Origin: Streptomyces sp. LaPpAH-108
GTDB taxonomy: Bacteria > Actinomycetota > Actinomycetes > Streptomycetales > Streptomycetaceae
Assembly (NCBI RefSeq): GCF_000373625.1
Contig: NZ_KB891987.1
Span: 1,045,081-1,109,080, forward strand
Length of the DNA: 64,000 nt
Direction: 5' to 3'
Part shown: positions 39,773 to 49,959 of the stretch, piece after piece
Numbering within the stretch: the first letter of the stretch is position 1
Layout: each line of letters begins with the position of its first letter
Translations under genes and position numbers: made by a program
The notes under the pieces: model-generated
Database searches by the model: none
The model's input: the letters and a program-made list of their open reading frames with translations, nothing else
Told to the model about the DNA's origin: nothing

Positions 39773-39807
39773 CCCCTCGCTTGCCCTCCCGGCACGAGGG
39801 GTTTTTT
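39773..39807 (+). terminator. ilvB attenuator (leader terminator)
   Basis: CCCCTCG (39773-39779) pairs with CGAGGGG (39795-39801), with an inner GCC/GGC pairing, followed directly by six T. A true U tract is rare here. It lies between the leader peptide and ATG 39888. When the ribosome stalls at the Ile-Leu-Val codons an alternative fold would prevent this hairpin. CATAAT at 39614-39619 is a possible -10 for the leader transcript. Confidence 0.82.
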
Positions 39808-39887
39808 GTTGCACGAGCGACCTTCGTGCGGCGCTCCAGCTCCGCTCAAACCTCGCAAAAACCCTCAGCATCGAGAAGAGAATGCCG

Positions 39888-41738
39888 ATGACCGAGCAGG
39901 CCACCGGGGCCCACCATCCGCAGCCGCGGCCCCGATCCGGAGGGCAGCACGTCGCCCCTGTCGAGCACGTGACGGGCGCCCAGTCGCTCGTGCGCTCGCT
40001 GGAGGAGGTCGGGGTCGACACCGTATTCGGCATTCCCGGGGGCACGATCCTTCCCGCGTACGACCCGCTGATGGACTCCAAGCGGGTGCGCCATGTGCTG
40101 GTCCGCCACGAGCAGGGAGCGGGGCACGCGGCCACCGGCTACGCGCAGGCCACCGGCAAGGTCGGCGTCTGCATGGCGACTTCGGGGCCCGGCGCCACCA
40201 ACCTGGTCACCCCGATCGCGGACGCGAACATGGACTCGGTGCCGCTGGTCGCGATCACCGGCCAGGTCGTCTCCAAGGCGATCGGCACGGACGCCTTCCA
40301 GGAGGCGGACATCGTCGGCATCACCATGCCGATCACCAAGCACAGCTTCCTGGTCACCAAGGCCGAGGACATCCCCCGGGTGATCGCGGAGGCGTTCCAC
40401 ATCGCCTCCACCGGCCGCCCCGGCCCGGTCCTGGTCGACATCCCGAAGGACATCCTGCAGACGCGGACGACCTTCTCCTGGCCGCCGGTCACCGACCTGC
40501 CCGGCTACCGCCCGGTGACCAAGCCGCACGCCAAGCAGATCCGCGAGGCCGCCAAGCTGATCACCGCCGCCAAGCGGCCCGTCCTCTACGTCGGCGGCGG
40601 TGTCCTCAAGGCGCACGCCACCGCCGAGCTGAAGGTCCTCGCCGAACTCACCGGCGCGCCCGTCACCACCACCCTGATGGCGCTCGGCGCGTTCCCCGAC
40701 AGCCACCCGCTGCACGTGGGGATGCCGGGCATGCACGGTTCGGTCACCGCCGTCACCGCGCTGCAGAAGGCTGACCTGATCGTCGCCCTCGGCGCCCGCT
40801 TCGACGACCGCGTCACCGGCAAGCTCGACGGCTTCGCGCCGTACGCCAAGATCGTGCACGCCGACATCGACCCGGCCGAGATCGGCAAGAACCGCGAGGC
40901 CGACGTGCCGATCGTGGGCGACGCCCGCGAGGTCCTGGCCGACCTGGTGCAGGCCGTGCAGAAGGAGCACAGCGAGGGCCACCAGGGCGACTACACCGCC
41001 TGGTGGCGCGATCTGACCCGCTGGCGCGAGACCTACCCGCTGGGTTACGAGCGCCCCGAGGACGGCTCGCTCTCCCCGCAGGCCGTCATCGAGCGCATCG
41101 GACAGCTCGCCCCCGACGACACGATCTTCGCGGCGGGCGTCGGCCAGCACCAGATGTGGGCCGCCCACTTCATCCAGTACGAGCGGCCCGCGACCTGGCT
41201 CAACTCCGGCGGCGCCGGAACCATGGGCTACGCGGTCCCGGCCGCCATGGGCGCCAAGGCCGGACAGCCCGGCCACACGGTCTGGGCCATCGACGGCGAC
41301 GGCTGCTTCCAGATGACCAACCAGGAACTGACCACCTGCGCCCTGAACAACATCCCGATCAAGGTCGCCATCATCAACAACGGCGCCCTCGGCATGGTCC
41401 GCCAGTGGCAGACCCTGTTCTACAACCAGCGCTACTCCAACACCGTCCTGCACTCGGGACCGGACGACGTCAACCCCGAGGCCCGGGGCACCCGGGTGCC
41501 GGACTTCGTGAAGCTGTCGGAGGCCATGGGCTGCGTGGGCCTGCGCTGCGAGCGCCCCGAGGACCTGGACAAGGTCATCGAGGAGGCCAACGCCATCAAC
41601 GACCGCCCCGTGGTCGTCGACTTCATCGTCCACGAGGACGCCATGGTGTGGCCGATGGTCGCCGCCGGCACCACCAACGACGAGATCATGGCCGCCCGTG
41701 ACGTCCGCCCCGACTTCGGCGACGGCGCGGACGACTGA
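39888..41738 (+). CDS. ilvB: Acetolactate synthase large subunit
   Basis: ThDP enzyme of 616 residues, first step of branched-chain amino-acid synthesis (pyruvate to acetolactate, or with 2-oxobutyrate to acetohydroxybutyrate). [15 protein letters not shown], the catalytic Glu in [15 protein letters not shown], the FAD-binding middle domain and the ThDP motif [29 protein letters not shown] are present. Two ATGs (39882, 39888) are close; 39888 fits the spacing to GAGAAG. Regulated by the leader above and, with IlvN, by valine in this family. Confidence 0.96.
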   Translation: MTEQATGAHHPQPRPRSGGQHVAPVEHVTGAQSLVRSLEEVGVDTVFGIPGGTILPAYDPLMDSKRVRHVLVRHEQGAGHAATGYAQATGKVGVCMATSGPGATNLVTPIADANMDSVPLVAITGQVVSKAIGTDAFQEADIVGITMPITKHSFLVTKAEDIPRVIAEAFHIASTGRPGPVLVDIPKDILQTRTTFSWPPVTDLPGYRPVTKPHAKQIREAAKLITAAKRPVLYVGGGVLKAHATAELKVLAELTGAPVTTTLMALGAFPDSHPLHVGMPGMHGSVTAVTALQKADLIVALGARFDDRVTGKLDGFAPYAKIVHADIDPAEIGKNREADVPIVGDAREVLADLVQAVQKEHSEGHQGDYTAWWRDLTRWRETYPLGYERPEDGSLSPQAVIERIGQLAPDDTIFAAGVGQHQMWAAHFIQYERPATWLNSGGAGTMGYAVPAAMGAKAGQPGHTVWAIDGDGCFQMTNQELTTCALNNIPIKVAIINNGALGMVRQWQTLFYNQRYSNTVLHSGPDDVNPEARGTRVPDFVKLSEAMGCVGLRCERPEDLDKVIEEANAINDRPVVVDFIVHEDAMVWPMVAAGTTNDEIMAARDVRPDFGDGADD

Positions 41739-41760
41739 GCGAGAGAGACGTAAAACGACC

Positions 41761-43399
<1,639 letters not shown>

Positions 43400-43410
43400 G
43401 CCCCGTGCCC

Positions 43411-43449
43411 CGCGGCCGTGCTCTCCGGTGACCGGGGAGCACGGCCGCG
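43411..43449 (+). terminator. Terminator after ilvC
   Basis: CGCGGCCGTGCTCTCCGG (43411-43428) pairs with CCGGGGAGCACGGCCGCG (43432-43449), 17 Watson-Crick pairs and one T-G wobble, loop TGA, 12 bases after the ilvC stop. Ends ilvBNC. Confidence 0.85.
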
Positions 43450-43600
43450 CCCGGGCCCGTACAAACCGGCGCTTCCCGTCCGGGTGATCCTTCCGCAGCG
43501 GCACAGTCGGGCGGCCGTCGCGCCACTACACTGCAGCACTACATACGCGTCAGGCCCACAGTGTCGTGCGTCTTCCACGCGGCTAGCAACCCTCCGCCAG

Positions 43601-43618
43601 CGGCCGTCGGGACGGCCG
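43601..43618 (+). promoter_or_regulatory. Short leader hairpin upstream of serA
   Basis: CGGCCGTC (43601-43608) and GACGGCCG (43611-43618) form a perfect 8-bp stem with a 2-base gap, 26 bases before GTG 43645. The 195-base gap between ilvC terminator and serA also has TACACT (43527-43532) and TACATA as weak -10 candidates. The hairpin is too short to name; it could act on translation. Confidence 0.35.
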
Positions 43619-43644
43619 TCCGCATTGGACTTGTGAGGACTCAC

Positions 43645-45234
43645 GTGAGCTCGAAACCCGTCGTACTCATCGCTGAAGAGCTGTCGCCCGCGACCGTCGA
43701 CGCACTCGGACCGGACTTCGAGATCCGGCACTGCAACGGAGCCGACCGGGCCGAACTGCTCCCCGCCATCGCCGACGTGGACGCGATCCTGATCCGCTCC
43801 GCCACGAAGGTCGACGCCGAGGCGATCGCCGCCGCCAAGAAGCTGAAGGTCGTCGCACGAGCCGGCGTCGGCCTGGACAACGTCGACGTCTCCGCCGCCA
43901 CCAAGGCCGGCGTGATGGTCGTCAACGCCCCCACCTCGAACATCGTCACCGCCGCCGAGCTGGCCTGCGGTCTTCTCCTCGCCAGCGCGCGCAACATCCC
44001 GCAGGCGAACACCGCGCTGAAGAACGGCGAGTGGAAGCGCAGCAAGTACACCGGCGTCGAGCTGGCCGAGAAGACCCTCGGCGTCGTCGGCCTCGGCCGC
44101 ATCGGCGCCCTGGTCGCCCAGCGCATGTCCGCCTTCGGCATGAAGGTCGTCGCCTACGACCCCTATGTGCAGCCCGCGCGGGCCGCGCAGATGGGCGTCA
44201 AGGTGCTGTCGCTGGACGAACTCCTCGAGGTCTCCGACTTCATCACCGTCCACCTGCCGAAGACCCCCGAGACCCTGGGCCTCATCGGCGACGAGGCGCT
44301 GCGCAAGGTCAAGCCGAGCGTGCGCATCGTCAACGCCGCGCGCGGCGGCATCGTGGACGAGGCCGCGCTGTACGCGGCGCTCAAGGAGGGCCGCGTCGCG
44401 GGCGCCGGTCTCGACGTGTACACGAAGGAACCGTGCACCGACTCCCCGCTCTTCGAGCTGGACCAGGTCGTCTGCACCCCGCACCTGGGCGCCTCCACCG
44501 ACGAGGCCCAGGAGAAGGCGGGCATCGCGGTGGCCCGCTCGGTGCGCCTCGCGCTCGCCGGTGAGCTGGTCCCGGACGCGGTCAACGTCCAGGGCGGTGT
44601 CATCGCCGAGGACGTCAAGCCCGGTCTGCCGCTCGCCGAGCGCCTGGGCCGCATCTTCACCGCCCTTGCGGGCGAGGTCGCGGTCCGCCTCGACGTCGAG
44701 GTCTACGGCGAGATCACCCAGCATGATGTGAAGGTGCTCGAACTCTCCGCGCTCAAGGGCGTGTTCGAGGACGTGGTGGACGAGACGGTCTCCTACGTCA
44801 ACGCGCCGCTGTTCGCGCAGGAGCGCGGGGTCGAGGTCCGCCTGACCACCAGCTCCGAGTCCGCCGACCACCGCAACGTGGTCACCGTGCGCGGCACCCT
44901 CGCGGGCGGCGAGGAGGTCTCGGTCTCCGGCACGCTGGCCGGTCCCAAGCACGTCCAGAAGATCGTCGCCGTCGGGGAGTACGACGTCGACCTCGCGCTG
45001 GCCGAGCACATGGTCGTCCTGCGCTACGAGGACCGTCCCGGTGTCGTCGGCACCGTCGGCCGGGTCCTCGGCGAGGCGGGCGTCAACATCGCCGGTATGC
45101 AGGTCGCCCGCGCGGCGGCGGGCGGCGAGGCGCTGGCCGTGCTGACCGTGGACGACACGGTCTCCCCGGCCACGCTGACCGAGCTGGCCGAGGAGATCGG
45201 GGCGACGTCCGCCCGGTCGGTGAACCTGGTCTGA
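43645..45234 (+). CDS. serA: D-3-phosphoglycerate dehydrogenase
   Basis: First enzyme of serine synthesis, 529 residues, of the long actinobacterial type. The nucleotide domain has GLGRIGALVAQR; substrate Arg in VNAARGGIVDEAALY, Glu in DVYTKEPCTDSPLF and the catalytic His in TPHLGAST. It is followed by the intervening (ASB) domain and a C-terminal ACT domain (VVLRYEDRPGVVGTVGRVLGEAGVNIAGMQ), through which serine inhibits the enzyme in homologues. GTG 43645 follows GAGGA. Confidence 0.96.
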   Translation: MSSKPVVLIAEELSPATVDALGPDFEIRHCNGADRAELLPAIADVDAILIRSATKVDAEAIAAAKKLKVVARAGVGLDNVDVSAATKAGVMVVNAPTSNIVTAAELACGLLLASARNIPQANTALKNGEWKRSKYTGVELAEKTLGVVGLGRIGALVAQRMSAFGMKVVAYDPYVQPARAAQMGVKVLSLDELLEVSDFITVHLPKTPETLGLIGDEALRKVKPSVRIVNAARGGIVDEAALYAALKEGRVAGAGLDVYTKEPCTDSPLFELDQVVCTPHLGASTDEAQEKAGIAVARSVRLALAGELVPDAVNVQGGVIAEDVKPGLPLAERLGRIFTALAGEVAVRLDVEVYGEITQHDVKVLELSALKGVFEDVVDETVSYVNAPLFAQERGVEVRLTTSSESADHRNVVTVRGTLAGGEEVSVSGTLAGPKHVQKIVAVGEYDVDLALAEHMVVLRYEDRPGVVGTVGRVLGEAGVNIAGMQVARAAAGGEALAVLTVDDTVSPATLTELAEEIGATSARSVNLV

Positions 45235-45261
45235 GCGAACCCCCTCCGGGCACGCCGTACG

Positions 45262-45302
45262 GGAGCGCCGGGCGGACCGACAGTCGGTCCGCCCGGCGCT
45301 CC
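45262..45302. terminator. Bidirectional terminator between serA and the MFS gene
   Basis: A perfect 19-bp inverted repeat (45262-45280 with 45284-45302, starting GGAGCGCCGGGCGG) with a 3-base loop lies between two convergent genes, 28 bases after serA and 12 before the MFS stop. It can serve both strands. Confidence 0.9.
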
Positions 45303-45313
45303 GGCGTCTGCCC

Positions 45314-46912
45314 CTACCGGGGATCGAGCTGCTTGGTGTCGGCCCGCTCCGTGTCGAGCCGATCGCCTTCCGCCCGCTCGGTGTCCGCCCGCTCCGTGTC
45401 CAGCCCGCGCAGCGTCAGCGCCGCCCCGAGCGCGGCGAGCCCCAGCACCACCGCCCCGGCGATCGCCGCCGCCTGCATCCCGTTCGTGAACGCCTCGCGC
45501 GCCGAGGCCAGCAGCGCCTCGCCGGTACGCCCCGGCAGCCGGGCCGCGGTGGCCAGCGCGCCGCCCAGGGTCTCGCGGGCCGCGTCAGGGGCGTCCGACG
45601 GCATCCCGTGCCGGTAGACGGCGGCGCCGACCGAGCCCAGGAACGCCATCCCGAGCGCCCCGCCCAGCTCCGTGGCCGTCTCCAGCAGCGAGGACGCCGT
45701 ACCCGCCCGCTCCGCCGGGGCGGTGCCCATCGCGAGGTCGGTCAGCTGCGACATCACCATCACCGCGCCCGACGCCAGCACCCCGGCCCCGGCCAGGGCC
45801 GGCCACAGCGAGTCGGTGCCGACGAGCGAGAGCAGGACGTATCCGGCGGCGGAGACCGCGAACCCGGCGGCGACCACCCGGCCCCGGTCCGCACCCCGTG
45901 CCACGAGCGCTGCGGTCACCGGACCCGCCACCCCGATGAGCACCGAGGGCACGAGGCTCCACAGCGCGGCCGACAGCGGGCTCTTGCCCAGCACCGACTG
46001 GATGTACTGCGTGGTGTAGATGGCCGAGCCCAGCATCCCGAAGGCCGACACCAGCGTCAGCACCAGCGCCGGGGTGAAGCCCCGCCGCCGCAGCAGCGTG
46101 AGCGGCACCAGCGGCGCGGCGGCGGTGCGCTGGCGGTGGACGAAGAGCGCGGCGAAGAGCAGACCCACCGTCACCGAGACCACGTACAGCGGGTGCCAGC
46201 CCTCGGAGGGGATCTCCTTGAGGCCGTAGACCACGGGCAGGACGGCGGCCAGCGACAGCGGCACGCTCGGCCAGTCGAAGCGGCCGGAGACCGTCTTGCG
46301 GGACTCGGGGAGCAGGAGCGGGCCGAGCACCAGGAGCAGCAGCATCGCGGGCAGGTTGACCAGGAAGACCGAGCCCCACCAGAAGTGCTCGACCAGGACC
46401 CCGCTCATCACCGAGCCCAGCGCGATGCCGCCGGTCATGACGCCGGACCACAGTCCGATCGCCTTCGCCCGCTCGGCGGGGTCGGTGAACATCGTGCGCA
46501 GCAGCGCCATGGTCGACGGCATCAGGGTCGCGCCGCCGACCCCCAGCACCGCGCGGGCCGCGATCAGGGTCGCCGCGCTGTCGGCGTAGGCGGCGAGGAC
46601 GGAGGCGGCGCCGAAGGCGGCGGCCCCCGCGAGCAGCAGCCGACGGCTGCCGAAGCGGTCCCCGAGCGCGCCCATCGTCATCAGCAGCCCGGCCAGGACG
46701 AAGCCGTAGATGTCGAAGATCCACAGCTGCTGGGTGCCGCTCGGACGGAGGTCGGCGCTGATCGCGGGGGTCGCGAAGTACAGCACCGAGACGTCCATCG
46801 AGACCAGCAGCAGCGGCAGCATCAGCACGCCCAGCGCGGTCCATTCGCGGCGTCCGGCGCGAACGGGCTTGCCGTGGGCGGGAGTCGGGGTGGTGCTCGT
46901 CGGATTCACCAT
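45314..46912 (-). CDS. MFS drug transporter (DHA2, 14-TM type)
   Basis: Membrane exporter of 532 residues with about 14 hydrophobic helices. Motif A is GALGDRFGSRRLLLAG, and motif C-like GVGGATLMPSTMALL lies in helix 5; LVSMDVSVLYFATPAI is the usual DHA2 start. The C-terminal ~30 residues are a cytoplasmic tail of five-residue repeats DTERA, coded by 15-bp DNA repeats. A divergent TetR gene and phased repeat sites between them suggest drug-inducible derepression. Substrate unknown. Confidence 0.9.
   Translation of the reverse strand: MVNPTSTTPTPAHGKPVRAGRREWTALGVLMLPLLLVSMDVSVLYFATPAISADLRPSGTQQLWIFDIYGFVLAGLLMTMGALGDRFGSRRLLLAGAAAFGAASVLAAYADSAATLIAARAVLGVGGATLMPSTMALLRTMFTDPAERAKAIGLWSGVMTGGIALGSVMSGVLVEHFWWGSVFLVNLPAMLLLLVLGPLLLPESRKTVSGRFDWPSVPLSLAAVLPVVYGLKEIPSEGWHPLYVVSVTVGLLFAALFVHRQRTAAAPLVPLTLLRRRGFTPALVLTLVSAFGMLGSAIYTTQYIQSVLGKSPLSAALWSLVPSVLIGVAGPVTAALVARGADRGRVVAAGFAVSAAGYVLLSLVGTDSLWPALAGAGVLASGAVMVMSQLTDLAMGTAPAERAGTASSLLETATELGGALGMAFLGSVGAAVYRHGMPSDAPDAARETLGGALATAARLPGRTGEALLASAREAFTNGMQAAAIAGAVVLGLAALGAALTLRGLDTERADTERAEGDRLDTERADTKQLDPR
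45341..45400 (-). repeat. 15-bp minisatellite coding the MFS C-terminal tail
   Basis: GGCCCGCTCCGTGTC (45341-45355), CGCCCGCTCGGTGTC (45371-45385) and CGCCCGCTCCGTGTC (45386-45400) are near-identical units in 15-bp register. On the coding strand they give the DTERA pentapeptide repeats at the end of the transporter. Copy-number variation would not break the frame. Confidence 0.65.
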
Positions 46913-46930
46913 GCCGAGGAATGTACGCGC

Positions 46931-46984
46931 GTCTTAAACGCTTGTCTAGAACGCTTGTGTAAGCCATCCGTCTAGGACGCTTGT
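46931..46984. promoter_or_regulatory. Phased TetR operator repeats, GTCTAG-AACGCTTGT type
   Basis: GTCTTAAACGCTTGT (46931-46945), GTCTAGAACGCTTGT (46944-46958) and GTCTAGGACGCTTGT (46970-46984) are direct repeats whose starts are 13 and 26 bases apart. They fill the divergent gap between the MFS and tetR genes, and the third touches an in-frame ATG of the tetR gene at 46985. The 13-bp phasing suggests a regular array on one DNA face, probably bound by the neighbouring TetR protein. Confidence 0.75.
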
Positions 46985-47008
46985 ATGGCTCCGGGTACGC
47001 TGACCGGC

Positions 47009-47578
47009 ATGGGACACCGTGAGGATCTGCTCGAAGGCGCCAAGCGCTGCCTGCTGGCCAAGGGGTTCGCCCGGACCACGGCGCGCGACATCGTGAAGGA
47101 GTCCGGCACCAACCTGGCCTCCATCGGCTACCACTACGGCTCGAAGGACGCCCTGCTGGCACGGGCGTACGTGGCGCTGGTGGACGACGCGGGGGACACC
47201 TTCGGCGGGGCCGAGCCCGAGGGCGCCCCCGGCTCGCTGGAGCGCTTCCGCTGGGTGTGGTCGAACATCGTCGCCTCGATGCGGGAGCCCGGTTCGGTCT
47301 TCCGGCTCGGCATGGAGGTCATGACCGTCGAACTGCCCGAAGTGCGCGAGTACCTGGCCCGCGAGCAGCAGGAGGGCGGTCGCGGTCTGGTCGCCCTCCT
47401 CATGGGCGTCCCGGAGGAGGAGGTCGGCGACGAGACCGCCGACACCCTCGGCCGCTTCTATCTGACCCTGATGACCGGCCTCATCGGCCAGTGGGCCTTC
47501 GACCCGAAGACCGCCCCGGACGCGGACGTGCTCACCGAGGGGCTGCGCCAGATCATCGAGGCCGCCGCAGAGGGCTGA
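47009..47578 (+). CDS. TetR/AcrR family transcriptional regulator of the MFS gene
   Basis: Regulator of 189 residues. The HTH is GAKRCLLAKGFARTTARDIVKESGTNLASIGYHYGSKDALL. The C-terminal ligand domain is typical in length. ATG 47009 is preferred to 46985 because the latter is at the end of the operator array. It is divergent from the MFS transporter and convergent with the PucR gene two bases away. Confidence 0.88.
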   Translation: MGHREDLLEGAKRCLLAKGFARTTARDIVKESGTNLASIGYHYGSKDALLARAYVALVDDAGDTFGGAEPEGAPGSLERFRWVWSNIVASMREPGSVFRLGMEVMTVELPEVREYLAREQQEGGRGLVALLMGVPEEEVGDETADTLGRFYLTLMTGLIGQWAFDPKTAPDADVLTEGLRQIIEAAAEG

Positions 47579-47580
47579 CC

Positions 47581-48801
47581 TCAGCCCAGCCGCGCCCGCT
47601 TCAGCGCCATGTGCAGCAGCAGCCGGTCCTCGCCGTCGTCCAGGTCGAGCCCGGTCAGCCGCTCCACCCGGGACAGCCGGTAGTACAGCGTCTGGCGGTG
47701 GATGCCCAGCTCGGCGGCGGCCCGGCCCGCCTGGCCCGCGCAGTCGAGATAGACCTCCGCGGTGCGGGCCAGCTCCAGCTGGGCCGGGGAGAGGAGGGGC
47801 AGCGCCACCGGGTCCTGGACCGCGCTCGGCGGCAGCGCGGTCAGCAGCCGGTACGGCCCGATCCCGCGCCACTGCGCGACCGGCCCGAACCTCGGCTCGG
47901 CCAGCGCCGCCCGCGCCGCCGCCGACGCCTCCCGCCAGACGGCTCCCAGCTCCGCGATCCCGGTCCGGGGATCGCCCACGCCCACCCCGACCCGGGCGCC
48001 GGACGGGCCCCCGCCCGCCGCCTCCTGCACCAGCCGGGCCGCCGCCGTCAGCGCCGGGGCCGTCACATCCGTACTGCGCAGCCGCACCAGCACCGCGAGG
48101 CTCTGCCCGGTCGCGCCCCACGGCACCGTGCACAGCGCGGTCGCGTGCGGGACCGTACGCACCGAGGGGGCGTCGTCGGGGTCGGCCGAGGGCCAGGGGG
48201 CCACGCAGACCACGGTGTGCGGGCCGTCCGCGCGCGGACCGAGCGCCGTGCGCAGCTCGGTCACCGCCATGTCCCGCTGCCAGCCCTCCTCGGCGGTCAG
48301 CACTGCCCGCAGCTCCCGGCCGAGCCCCGCCCCGGCCCGCGCCTCGTCCGCGAGCAGCGCGCCGATCCGGCCGGTCACCTGCATGGCGGCGGCGAGCTGC
48401 GCGTCGGTGGGGCCCGGGTCGTAGTCCAGCAGCCAGACATAGCCGAGGACGACACCCCGATGGCGTACCGGAAGACAGATCCTTCCCCGGTACACCCCGG
48501 CCTCCGGAGTGGGCGGGATGCGCACGGGGGCCGTCGCGCGGGTGATGCCGAAGCCCTCGAACCACGCCCGCACCGCCGCCGTCGAGCGCCGGGTCAGGAT
48601 CGAGCGGGCGCGCACCGGGTCCAGGGCCGTGGGATCGAGGTCGCCCTCGCTGTCGTACGCCCCGAAGGCGATCAGCTCGAAGTCCCGGCTCTCCAGGGTC
48701 GCCGGGGCGTCCAGCAACTCCGAGATCTCGTCCACCAGCTCCTGGTAGTCGCCTCGGTGAAACGATCCGGTATCCGCCGCCACCCGGGCATTCTGCCGCA
48801 T
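47581..48801 (-). CDS. PucR-family regulator of proline catabolism
   Basis: Regulator of 406 residues. The C-terminal PucR HTH is [46 protein letters not shown]; a GGDEF-like/CdaR central region and an N-terminal sensor precede it. It is divergent from proline dehydrogenase and pruA, matching the PutR type of proline-dependent activator, which is an inference from position. ATG 48801 follows GAAGGG; another ATG at 48822 has no such site. Confidence 0.85.
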   Translation of the reverse strand: MRQNARVAADTGSFHRGDYQELVDEISELLDAPATLESRDFELIAFGAYDSEGDLDPTALDPVRARSILTRRSTAAVRAWFEGFGITRATAPVRIPPTPEAGVYRGRICLPVRHRGVVLGYVWLLDYDPGPTDAQLAAAMQVTGRIGALLADEARAGAGLGRELRAVLTAEEGWQRDMAVTELRTALGPRADGPHTVVCVAPWPSADPDDAPSVRTVPHATALCTVPWGATGQSLAVLVRLRSTDVTAPALTAAARLVQEAAGGGPSGARVGVGVGDPRTGIAELGAVWREASAAARAALAEPRFGPVAQWRGIGPYRLLTALPPSAVQDPVALPLLSPAQLELARTAEVYLDCAGQAGRAAAELGIHRQTLYYRLSRVERLTGLDLDDGEDRLLLHMALKRARLG

Positions 48802-48850
48802 ATCCGAGAGCCCTTCATACATCTGTCTGAGATCAGGGGAACGGATGCGT

Positions 48851-48860
48851 GACAGCTGTC
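48851..48860. promoter_or_regulatory. Palindrome in the PucR-proline dehydrogenase gap
   Basis: GACAGCTGTC is a perfect 10-bp palindrome in the 166-base divergent gap. A related half-site, CTGTC, lies about 20 bases before it near the PucR gene start. It is a candidate site for the PucR-type regulator; the evidence is only position and symmetry. Confidence 0.35.
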
Positions 48861-48967
48861 GATGGCCGACGATCGGAGAGATCCTTAAGTTTCACGGTGG
48901 TTCTCCGCGCCGTAGCCGCATCGTCGGGCGACGGCCGGCTTGGTGCTTGTGCTGCTGGAGGTGCCCC

Positions 48968-49894
48968 GTGCTGGGTCCTGTGATTCTCGCCGCGTCGCGC
49001 AGCGACCGGATGCGCCGTCTCGTCACGGCGGCGCCCGTGACGAAGCAGGTCGTGGACCGCTTCATCCCCGGCGAGAGCGTGGACGACATCGTCCCGATCA
49101 TCGAGGACCTGACCGGCCGGGGCCTCCAGCTGACGATGGACGTCGTCGGCGAGGACATCACCACCCCCGAGCAGGCCGCCGCCGCCCGCGACGCCTACCT
49201 CGCGCTGGTCGACCACCTCAAGGACCTGGAGCTGGGTGAGCGGGTCGAGATGTCGGTCAAGCTCTCCATGTTCGGCCAGGCGCTGGAGGGCGGCCACGAG
49301 CTGGCCCTCGCCAACGTGCGCCCGGTCGTCGAGGCCGCCGCCGCCATCGGCACCACGGTCACGCTGGACGCCGAGGACCACACCACCCTCGACTCGATGT
49401 TCGCCATCCACGAGGAGCTGCGGAAGGACTTCCCGCAGACCGGCTGCGTCATCCAGGCCTACCTCTTCCGCACCGAGGCCGACGCCCGCCGCCTGGCCGC
49501 CGCGGGCAGCCGGGTGCGCCTGGTCAAGGGCGCCTACAAGGAGCCCGCCGAGGTCGCCTACCAGCAGAAGCACGAGATCGACAAGGCGTACGTGCGCGTC
49601 CTGCGGACCCTCATGGAGGGCGACGGCTACCCGATGATCGGCTCGCACGACCCGCGCCTCATCGCCATCGCGCAGGAACTGGCCCACCGCGCCGGTCGTA
49701 AGCTCGACGAGTACGAGTTCCAGATGCTCTACGGCATCCGGAGCGAGGAGCACCTGCGGCTCGCCGCCGAGGGCCACCGGATGCGTGTCTACACCGCCTA
49801 CGGCACCGACTGGTACGGCTACTTCATGCGGCGCCTGGCGGAGAAGCCGGCGAACCTGCGCTTCTTCCTGCGAAGCATGGTCAGCACGGGCTGA
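48968..49894 (+). CDS. Proline dehydrogenase
   Basis: FAD enzyme of 308 residues (single-domain ProDH, not fused as in PutA) that oxidises proline to pyrroline-5-carboxylate. Family features include VTLDAEDHTTLDSMF, CVIQAYLFRTEADAR, RLVKGAYKEPAEVAYQQK, IGSHDPRLIA and EFQMLYGIRSEEHLRL, with YGTDWYGYFMRRLAEKPAN at the C-terminus. GTG 48968 follows GGAGGTG. It is 65 bases upstream of pruA, which takes its product further to glutamate. Confidence 0.94.
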   Translation: MLGPVILAASRSDRMRRLVTAAPVTKQVVDRFIPGESVDDIVPIIEDLTGRGLQLTMDVVGEDITTPEQAAAARDAYLALVDHLKDLELGERVEMSVKLSMFGQALEGGHELALANVRPVVEAAAAIGTTVTLDAEDHTTLDSMFAIHEELRKDFPQTGCVIQAYLFRTEADARRLAAAGSRVRLVKGAYKEPAEVAYQQKHEIDKAYVRVLRTLMEGDGYPMIGSHDPRLIAIAQELAHRAGRKLDEYEFQMLYGIRSEEHLRLAAEGHRMRVYTAYGTDWYGYFMRRLAEKPANLRFFLRSMVSTG

Positions 49895-49959
49895 ACCCCC
49901 ACCACCCCCGCTCGGCCGAGCCCCCCACGACCCGCTCACATCAAGGAGTTACGGATCTC

